The notes under the pieces are model-generated. The model was not told the origin of the DNA. It did not search any database and was given only the letters and a program-made list of their open reading frames with translations. From Paracoccaceae bacterium (GTDB lineage Bacteria > Pseudomonadota > Alphaproteobacteria > Rhodobacterales > Rhodobacteraceae): DNA of 64,000 nucleotides. Shown one piece after another: positions 58,477 through 64,000 of this stretch. The stretch's first letter is position 1; each line of letters starts with the position of its first letter. A program made the position numbers and the translations under genes. The stretch lies in NCBI GenBank assembly GCA_024236495.1, contig JACKKJ010000003.1, positions 124,001-188,000 on the forward strand, written 5' to 3'.

Positions 58477-59079
58477 ATGTCCGCAGCCCTTGAAGAACTT
58501 GCCGCCCATATCGAGATCAAGCGCCCGAACGATGTCGTGGCGACCGAGGTCGCCTTTGGCGAGCTGAACGTCACCGCGACGCTGGCCGGGATCGTGGAAT
58601 TCGTCGAATTCCTGCGCGCCGACCAGAACTGCCGCTTCTCGACGCTGGTCGACATCACCGCCGTGGACCATCCCGAACGGCCGGCGCGCTTCGACATCGT
58701 CTATCACTTCCTGTCGATGTACAGAAACCACCGCATCCGCGTGAAGGTCGCCGTGCGCGAGGACGAGATGGCGCCCTCGATCACCGCGGTCCACCCCTCG
58801 GCCAACTGGTTCGAGCGCGAGGTGTTCGACATGTTCGGCATCCTCTTTTCCGGCCACCCGGACCTGCGCCGCATCCTGACCGACTACGGGTTCCGCGGCC
58901 ACCCGCTCCGCAAGGATTTCCCGACCACCGGCTATACCGAAGTGCGCTATGACGAGGCCGAAAAGCGTGTCGTCTACGAACCGGTGAAGCTGGTGCAGGA
59001 CTACCGGCAGTTCGATTTCATGTCGCCCTGGGAAGGGGCGCATTACATCCTTCCGGGCGACGAGAAGGGGGCGAAGTGA
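58477..59079 (+). CDS. nuoC: NADH-quinone oxidoreductase subunit C
   Basis: 200 aa. The 30-kDa subunit signature is WFEREVFDMFGILFSGHPDL followed by RRILTDYGFRGHPLRKDFP. GAGGAGAAG precedes the ATG. Encoded separately from nuoD here, unlike the fused nuoCD of enterobacteria. The stop overlaps the nuoD start. Confidence 0.96.
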   Translation: MSAALEELAAHIEIKRPNDVVATEVAFGELNVTATLAGIVEFVEFLRADQNCRFSTLVDITAVDHPERPARFDIVYHFLSMYRNHRIRVKVAVREDEMAPSITAVHPSANWFEREVFDMFGILFSGHPDLRRILTDYGFRGHPLRKDFPTTGYTEVRYDEAEKRVVYEPVKLVQDYRQFDFMSPWEGAHYILPGDEKGAK

Positions 59080-60293
59080 TGGACGGCAATTTCAACGACG
59101 CCCAGACCGGCGAACAGCAGATCCGCAATTTCAACATCAACTTCGGGCCCCAGCACCCGGCGGCGCACGGCGTGCTGCGCCTCGTGCTGGAGCTTGACGG
59201 CGAGATCGTGGAGCGCGCCGACCCGCATATCGGGCTACTCCATCGCGGCACCGAAAAGCTGATGGAAAGCCGCACCTACCTGCAGAACCTGCCCTATTTC
59301 GACCGGCTGGACTATGTGGCGCCGATGAACCAGGAACATGCCTGGTGTCTGGCCATCGAACGGTTGACCGGCACCGTGGTGCCGCGCCGCGCCTCGCTTA
59401 TCCGGGTGCTTTATTCGGAAATCGGGCGGATCCTGAACCACCTGCTGAACGTCACCACGCAGGCGCTTGACGTGGGCGCGCTGACGCCGCCGCTCTGGGG
59501 GTTCGAGGAACGCGAAAAGCTGATGATCTTCTACGAACGGGCCTGTGGCGCGCGTCTTCACGCGGCCTATTTCCGGCCCGGCGGCGTGCATCAGGACCTG
59601 CCCGAGGATCTGCTGAACGATATCGAGGCCTGGGCGGATCACTTCCCCAGGGTTCTGGACGATATCGACGGCCTGCTGACCGACAACCGCATCTTCAAGC
59701 AGCGCAACGCCGATATCGGCATCGTCCATGAAAAGGACGTGCTGGAGTGGGGTTATTCGGGCGTCATGGTGCGCGGCTCGGGCCTGGCCTGGGACCTGCG
59801 CCGTGCGCAGCCCTACGAGTGCTACGACGAGTTCGACTTCAAGGTGCCGGTCGGCAAGAACGGCGACTGCTACGACCGCTATCTTTGCCGCATGGCCGAA
59901 ATGCGCGAATCGACGAAGATCATCCATCAGGCCATCGCCAAGCTGCGCGCGCCCGAGGGCAAGGGCGACGTGCTGGCGCGGGGCAAGATGACGCCGCCGA
60001 AGCGGGGCGAGATGAAGCGCTCGATGGAGGCGCTGATCCATCACTTCAAGCTTTACACCGAGGGCTTCCATGTGCCGGAGGGCGAGGTCTATGCCGCCGT
60101 CGAGGCGCCGAAGGGCGAATTCGGCGTGTACCTGAAGTCGGACGGCAGCAACAAGCCCTACCGCGCCAAGATCCGCGCGCCCGGCTACCTGCACCTCCAG
60201 TCGCTCGACTGGATGGCCAAGGGCCACCAGCTGGCCGACGTGGCCGCGATCATCGGCACGATGGACGTCGTGTTCGGGGAGATCGACCGGTGA
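59079..60293 (+). CDS. nuoD: NADH-quinone oxidoreductase subunit D
   Basis: 404 aa. Begins MDGNFNDAQTGEQQIRNFNI, then the 49-kDa subunit pattern NFGPQHPAAHGVLRLVLELD with the quinone-binding region, and YVAPMNQEHAWCLAIERLTG. The C-terminus PGYLHLQSLDWMAKGHQLAD is standard. The ATG at 59079 overlaps the nuoC stop; a GTG three bases earlier is an alternative. Forms the quinone site with NuoB. Confidence 0.96.
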   Translation: MDGNFNDAQTGEQQIRNFNINFGPQHPAAHGVLRLVLELDGEIVERADPHIGLLHRGTEKLMESRTYLQNLPYFDRLDYVAPMNQEHAWCLAIERLTGTVVPRRASLIRVLYSEIGRILNHLLNVTTQALDVGALTPPLWGFEEREKLMIFYERACGARLHAAYFRPGGVHQDLPEDLLNDIEAWADHFPRVLDDIDGLLTDNRIFKQRNADIGIVHEKDVLEWGYSGVMVRGSGLAWDLRRAQPYECYDEFDFKVPVGKNGDCYDRYLCRMAEMRESTKIIHQAIAKLRAPEGKGDVLARGKMTPPKRGEMKRSMEALIHHFKLYTEGFHVPEGEVYAAVEAPKGEFGVYLKSDGSNKPYRAKIRAPGYLHLQSLDWMAKGHQLADVAAIIGTMDVVFGEIDR

Positions 60294-60565
60294 TGCGTCT
60301 TGCCTCAGCCGCCTTGCCGGTCCTTCTGGCCGCCGCCCCGCCGGTTTCGGCGCAGCCCGCCAATCACATCGGCGAACCTATGGCGGATATCCTGCTGGCC
60401 AATGGATGCGCGATGTCCGAAACGGACCTGGCCGCCGCGATGGATGCCGACGGTTGGCATATCAGCGACTTCCAGGCCCAGGTCCGCGCGCTTTTCAACG
60501 GCGGCTACGTCGTCAAGGCCGCTGATGGCCGCCTAACACTCACAGGTTGGGGAAACTGCAAATAA
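60293..60565 (+). CDS. Small exported protein encoded between nuoD and nuoE
   Basis: 90 aa. Signal peptide RLASAALPVLLAAAPPVSAQ, cleaved near residue 21. The mature 70 residues contain NGCAMSETDLAAAMDADGWH and end LTLTGWGNCK, with one Cys near each end that could pair. The ATG overlaps the nuoD stop by one base and its stop overlaps the nuoE start by one base, so expression is tightly coupled to complex I genes. No named family recognised. A periplasmic location is surprising for a complex I operon. Confidence 0.7.
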   Translation: MRLASAALPVLLAAAPPVSAQPANHIGEPMADILLANGCAMSETDLAAAMDADGWHISDFQAQVRALFNGGYVVKAADGRLTLTGWGNCK

Positions 60566-61635
60566 TGCTCCGCCGTCTTCACCACGAACAGCCCGCCTCC
60601 TTCGAATTCACGCCCGCGAACCTCGCCTGGGCGAAGGGGCAGATGACGAAATATCCCGAGGGGCGCCAGGCCAGTGCGGTCATCCCGCTTCTGTGGCGCG
60701 CGCAGGAACAGGAAGGCTGGCTTTCGCGCCCGGCGATCGAGCATGTCGCCGACATGCTGGGCATGGCCCATATCCGGGCGCTGGAAGTGGCCACCTTCTA
60801 CTTCATGTTCCAGCTGCAACCCGTTGGTACCGTTGCCCATATCCAGATCTGCGGCACCACGTCGTGCATGATCTGCGGCGCGGAGGAGCTGATCGCGGTC
60901 TGCCGCGAAAAGATCGCCGCGACGCCACACACCCTGTCGGCGGATGGCAAGTTTTCCTGGGAAGAGGTCGAATGCCTCGGCGCCTGCACCAACGCGCCGA
61001 TGGCCCAGATCGGCAAGGATTATTACGAGGATCTGACCGCCGCGGGCCTGTCGCGCCTTCTGGACGACCTGGCGGCGGGCAAGCTGCCGGTGCCGGGTCC
61101 GCAGAACGGCCGCTATGCGTCCGAGCCGCTGAAGGGCCTGACCTCGCTCAAGGACATGGAAAGCGGCCGGACACAGTACAACGGTTCGGTCCAGCGGGCG
61201 ATGGATGTCCGTGACGGGATCAAGCGGATCGACGGCACCGAAGTGCCGCTTCTGACGCCCTGGCTGGGCGGCGCCGCGAAACCGGCGGCTGTGGCGAAAC
61301 CGGCAAGACCGGCAAAGGCGGCCCCGGCTGCGGCCCCGGCTGCGACCCCGGCGAAACCGGCCGCGGCGGCCCCGGCGGAAAAGGCGAAGAAGCCCCGTGG
61401 CCTCAAGGCTGCCCGCAAGGGCGTTGCGGACGATCTGAAGCTGATCAAGGGCGTCGGCCCGAAGCTCGAGGCGCTCCTGCATAGTCTTGGCTATTTCCAC
61501 TTCGACCAGATCGCGGCCTGGGGCCCGGCCGAGGTCGCCTGGGTGGATGACAATCTGGAAGGTTTCAAGGGCCGGGTCAGCCGCGACGGATGGGTCGCGC
61601 AGGCTGCGGCGCTTGCGGAAGGCAAAGGAAATTGA
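60565..61635 (+). CDS. nuoE: NADH-quinone oxidoreductase subunit E with C-terminal extension
   Basis: 356 aa, about twice the length of the E. coli subunit. The first ~230 residues are NuoE: ATFYFMFQLQPVGTVAHIQI and the [2Fe-2S] cysteines in CGTTSCMICG and ECLGACTNAPMAQI. An Ala/Pro/Lys-rich linker (about 233-286) follows, then a helix-hairpin-helix-like domain (about 287-356): DDLKLIKGVGPKLEALLHSL, FHFDQIAAWGPAEVAWVDDN, with a basic end. The same C-terminal domain is found in the next gene. The electron-transfer role is known; the role of the tail is not. Confidence 0.95.
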   Translation: MLRRLHHEQPASFEFTPANLAWAKGQMTKYPEGRQASAVIPLLWRAQEQEGWLSRPAIEHVADMLGMAHIRALEVATFYFMFQLQPVGTVAHIQICGTTSCMICGAEELIAVCREKIAATPHTLSADGKFSWEEVECLGACTNAPMAQIGKDYYEDLTAAGLSRLLDDLAAGKLPVPGPQNGRYASEPLKGLTSLKDMESGRTQYNGSVQRAMDVRDGIKRIDGTEVPLLTPWLGGAAKPAAVAKPARPAKAAPAAAPAATPAKPAAAAPAEKAKKPRGLKAARKGVADDLKLIKGVGPKLEALLHSLGYFHFDQIAAWGPAEVAWVDDNLEGFKGRVSRDGWVAQAAALAEGKGN

Positions 61636-61676
61636 GGTGAAGTGATTGGCCCCGGCGGGGGCGGGAACGGGGGGAC

Positions 61677-62342
61677 ATGGCGCAAGGTACGGATTCAACC
61701 TGTCGGACGATGTGCTGGCTGGGGTCGATTATTCTGGGCGGGGCGATCGGAACGATCCTCCATCACTCCGCCGGGCTTGCGCTGGTTCCTTCCGTCCTGA
61801 TCGGCGGGTTCGTCATGGGGGCCGGAGGCGTCATCGGGCCGGGCATCCTGTGCCGGGCGCGGGCCGGGGCGGGCCAGGGCGCTTCTGCCGTCGCGGTGCC
61901 GGCCAGGGCGGCCCCGGTCAGCGCAGCGCCGGTGGTAACGCCGGCAGAGGCGGCGCCGGCATCCGCGCCGGTGAAGGAGGCCCGGATGGCGCCGCGCGTT
62001 TCCGGGCCCTCGGGCCCGCATGACGCGGCCCGGCCGGTCAGCGGACTCGATGCGGCGCTGGCCCGTGCGCAGCGCCCGCAGGCCGAGCCCGCGCCAGAGT
62101 TTCTGTCGGCCCCGCGCGGGGGCAGGGCCGACGACCTGAAGCTGATCCGGGGCATCGGGCCCAAGCTGGAGCGGCTTCTGAACGAGGCAGGGGTCTGGCA
62201 TTTCGACCAGATCTCGGGTTGGCGGGCGCGCGACATCGCGCTTGTCGACGAGAAGATGACCGGCTTTCATGGCCGCATCGCCCGCGACGAATGGGTCCGG
62301 CAGGCCCGGGACATCGTCGCGGCCCGCAAGGGCGAGGGGTGA
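61677..62342 (+). CDS. Membrane protein with helix-hairpin-helix-like domain, in the nuo operon
   Basis: 221 aa. An N-terminal hydrophobic hairpin (about 11-58, including CWLGSIILGGAIGTILHHSA and VLIGGFVMGAGGVIGPGIL) is followed by an Ala/Pro-rich linker (about 60-145) and a C-terminal domain that closely matches the NuoE tail: DDLKLIRGIGPKLERLLNEA, WHFDQISGWRARDIALVDEK. The domain type is that annotated elsewhere as flap-endonuclease-like helix-hairpin-helix, but there is no nuclease active site visible. Possible assembly or anchoring factor for complex I; this is inference. Confidence 0.78.
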   Translation: MAQGTDSTCRTMCWLGSIILGGAIGTILHHSAGLALVPSVLIGGFVMGAGGVIGPGILCRARAGAGQGASAVAVPARAAPVSAAPVVTPAEAAPASAPVKEARMAPRVSGPSGPHDAARPVSGLDAALARAQRPQAEPAPEFLSAPRGGRADDLKLIRGIGPKLERLLNEAGVWHFDQISGWRARDIALVDEKMTGFHGRIARDEWVRQARDIVAARKGEG

Positions 62343-62344
62343 GC

Positions 62345-62572
62345 ATGGCGGCGCGAAAGCCAGACGAGGTCGACATGAGCCAGGTCCGGCAGGCCCGGCT
62401 TGTGGCGATCGTGATTGCCGTGGCCGGTGCCCTGTGGGTCGCCGCGCAATGGCTGGTCGAACCGACAAGCCGCTATGCGGCGCTGTTCGACCTGATGGCT
62501 TTGGCGGCGTTCATCTGGGCGTTCGCGGTAACCTGGCGGATCTGGCGGCGCACCCGGCGCCAGGAGAGATGA
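62345..62572 (+). CDS. DUF5337-like small membrane protein
   Basis: 75 aa. Two hydrophobic helices (about 17-35, ARLVAIVIAVAGALWVAAQW, and 44-63, YAALFDLMALAAFIWAFAVT) and a basic tail ending RRTRRQER. Size, topology and position before nuoF match the DUF5337 proteins found in nuo operons of Rhodobacterales. GGCGAGGGG precedes the ATG, three bases after the previous stop. Function unknown. Confidence 0.75.
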   Translation: MAARKPDEVDMSQVRQARLVAIVIAVAGALWVAAQWLVEPTSRYAALFDLMALAAFIWAFAVTWRIWRRTRRQER

Positions 62573-62581
62573 GGGACTAAG

Positions 62582-63877
62582 ATGCTGAAAGATCAGGACC
62601 GGATCTTTACCAACCTCTACGGGATGCACGACCGCAGCCTGAAGGGCGCGATGAAGCGCGGCCACTGGGACGGGACGGCGAGGATCCTGGCCGAGGGGCG
62701 GGACTGGATCGTCCAGCAGGTGAAGGATTCGGGTCTGCGCGGCCGTGGCGGCGCGGGCTTTCCTACCGGCCTCAAGTGGTCGTTCATGCCCAAGCAGTCC
62801 GACGGGCGTCCCTCCTACCTTGTCGTGAACGCCGACGAATCCGAACCGGGCACCTGCAAGGACCGGGAGATCATGCGCCACGATCCCCACACGCTGATCG
62901 AAGGCTGCCTGATCGCGTCCTTCGCGATGGGGGCGAATGCCTGCTACATCTACATTCGCGGCGAATACATCCGCGAACGCGAGGCGCTGCAGGCGGCGAT
63001 CGACGAATGCTATGACGCCGGGCTGATCGGCAAGAATGCCTGCAAGTCGGGCTTCGACTTCGACCTTTATCTCCATCACGGCGCGGGCGCCTATATCTGC
63101 GGCGAGGAAACTGCGCTTCTCGAAAGCCTTGAGGGCAAGAAGGGGATGCCGCGGATGAAGCCGCCGTTCCCGGCGGGCGCGGGCCTTTACGGCTGCCCGA
63201 CCACGGTGAACAACGTCGAAAGCATCGCGGTGGTGCCGACGATCCTGCGCCGGGGCGCGTCCTGGTTCGCGGGCTTCGGGCGGCCGAACAACACCGGGAC
63301 CAAGCTTTTCGGCATCTCCGGCCACGTCAACAACCCCTGCGTCGTCGAAGAGGCGATGTCGATCCCGCTGAAGGAACTGCTCGACAAGCATTGCGGCGGC
63401 GTGCGCGGCGGCTGGAAGAACATCAAGGCGGTGATCCCGGGCGGCTCCTCCGTCCCGATGCTGAACGCCGCGCAATGCGACGAGGCGATCATGGATTTCG
63501 ACTGGCTGCGCGAACAGCGGTCGGGCCTTGGCACCGCCGCCGTGATCGTGATGGACCAGTCGACCGACGTCATCAAGGCGATCTGGCGGCTTTCCAAGTT
63601 CTACAAGCACGAAAGCTGCGGCCAGTGCACGCCCTGCCGTGAAGGCACCGGCTGGATGATGCGGGTCATGGACCGCCTCGTGAAGGGCGAGGCGGAGATC
63701 GAGGAGATCGACATGCTTCTCAGCGTCACCAAACAGGTCGAGGGCCACACGATCTGCGCCCTTGGCGACGCCGCCGCCTGGCCGATCCAGGGCCTGATCC
63801 GCCAGTTCCGCGACGAGATCGAGGACCGGATCAAGGCCAAGAAGACCGGCCGGGTCAGCGCGGTCGCGGCGGAGTAA
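62582..63877 (+). CDS. nuoF: NADH-quinone oxidoreductase subunit F
   Basis: 431 aa. Binds NADH and FMN and starts electron transfer. The glycine-rich NADH/FMN loop is GLRGRGGAGFPTGLKWSFMP, then NADESEPGTCKDREIMRHDP. The N3 [4Fe-4S] ligands are Cys 346, 349 and 352 in CGQCTPCREGTGWM plus the later Cys in HTICALGDAAAWP. Complete. Works with NuoE and NuoG in the dehydrogenase module; nuoG is expected just outside the window. Confidence 0.97.
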   Translation: MLKDQDRIFTNLYGMHDRSLKGAMKRGHWDGTARILAEGRDWIVQQVKDSGLRGRGGAGFPTGLKWSFMPKQSDGRPSYLVVNADESEPGTCKDREIMRHDPHTLIEGCLIASFAMGANACYIYIRGEYIREREALQAAIDECYDAGLIGKNACKSGFDFDLYLHHGAGAYICGEETALLESLEGKKGMPRMKPPFPAGAGLYGCPTTVNNVESIAVVPTILRRGASWFAGFGRPNNTGTKLFGISGHVNNPCVVEEAMSIPLKELLDKHCGGVRGGWKNIKAVIPGGSSVPMLNAAQCDEAIMDFDWLREQRSGLGTAAVIVMDQSTDVIKAIWRLSKFYKHESCGQCTPCREGTGWMMRVMDRLVKGEAEIEEIDMLLSVTKQVEGHTICALGDAAAWPIQGLIRQFRDEIEDRIKAKKTGRVSAVAAE

Positions 63878-63880
63878 CCC

Positions 63881-64000
63881 ATGCCGGTCGACGAGATCCT
63901 TTCCACTATCGCCGAACTTGGCGCGCAAGGTCGCCGGGGGGCTCTCGGGCTCTGGGCGATCCTTGGGGCGCTCATCGGCGCGGGTGTGGGTGGATATCTC
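63881..64000 (+). CDS. Start of a hydrophobic protein after nuoF (partial)
   Basis: Forty codons, open to the window end. Begins MPVDEILSTIAELGAQGRRG and continues into a glycine-rich hydrophobic segment (ALGLWAILGALIGAGVGGYL), probably a membrane helix. GGAG lies eight bases upstream. Too short to assign; position suggests another accessory ORF of the nuo operon. Confidence 0.5.
   Translation, partial: MPVDEILSTIAELGAQGRRGALGLWAILGALIGAGVGGYL

Noticed and set aside
1..64000. CRISPR array, tRNA, rRNA, insertion sequence or prophage genes
   Set aside because: No spaced direct repeats of CRISPR type, no tRNA-like cloverleaf with a CCA end, and no transposase, integrase or phage-type product were seen on either strand.

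Overview
The window is a chromosomal segment of a high-GC alphaproteobacterium, most likely of the Rhodobacteraceae/Paracoccaceae (Rhodobacter/Paracoccus relatives). Support comes from the nuo gene order with extra open reading frames between nuoD and nuoF, a NuoE carrying an Ala/Pro-rich C-terminal extension, a DUF5337-like gene before nuoF, short families typical of this group (DUF4177, DUF3422, the Rhodobacterales type of intergenic G/C-rich hairpin repeat), and the overall codon usage. No rRNA, tRNA, CRISPR array, transposase, integrase or phage gene was seen. This is ordinary core and metabolic chromosome with a few local oddities.

Layout. 1-3.6 kb: 5' part of a J-domain-type gene, three DUF4177-like paralogues in a row and a class II histone-deacetylase-like amidohydrolase. 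3.7-11.6 kb: small genes (NTF2-like, GNAT), gatB, a lytic-transglycosylase lipoprotein, a small membrane protein, pepN, and an ArsR regulator with two coupled SRPBCC proteins. 11.7-17.2 kb: malate synthase G with a GlcG-like gene, two tandem fasciclin genes, an XRE-cupin regulator and a PuuD-like glutamine amidotransferase-fold hydrolase. 17.2-20 kb: a kynurenine operon (kynU, GNAT, small ORF, kynA). 20-27.4 kb: an ICMT-like methyltransferase, pntAB, an MFS transporter, DUF3422 and a YeeE/YedE sulfur-transport protein. 27.6-37.3 kb: a five-gene peptide ABC transporter divergent from an ArgE-like deacylase, a DAO-family oxidase and an M20 amidohydrolase, which together look like uptake and breakdown of N-acylated or modified amino acids. 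37.4-42.9 kb: two secreted paralogues, a fused APH kinase/class III PLP protein, and two divergent GlxA-type AraC regulators. 42.9-48.6 kb: moaA, an AlkD-like gene coupled to glmS and glmU, and a phosphoglycolate-phosphatase-like gene. 48.7-57.4 kb: the leucine/isovalerate catabolic (liu) operon, interrupted between ivd and mccB by an LprI-like gene and an antisense ompW. 57.5-64 kb: the start of the nuo (complex I) operon, nuoA to nuoF, with accessory genes.

The genes make coherent modules: leucine to acetoacetate plus acetyl-CoA (ivd, mccBA, liuC, mvaB); tryptophan to anthranilate (kynA, kynU); glyoxylate entry (glcB); UDP-GlcNAc supply (glmS, glmU); and NADH/NADPH handling (nuo, pnt).

The most unusual observations are a decayed copy of the mccB 5' end beside the inserted ompW, a helix-hairpin-helix-like domain shared between NuoE and the membrane protein encoded just downstream, the fused kinase/PLP lyase-type enzyme, the triple DUF4177 cluster with a conserved leader, and twin 18-bp operator-like sites at arsR. 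I did not find a clearly novel defence or mobile system. All assignments come from reading the sequence; no database search was run.
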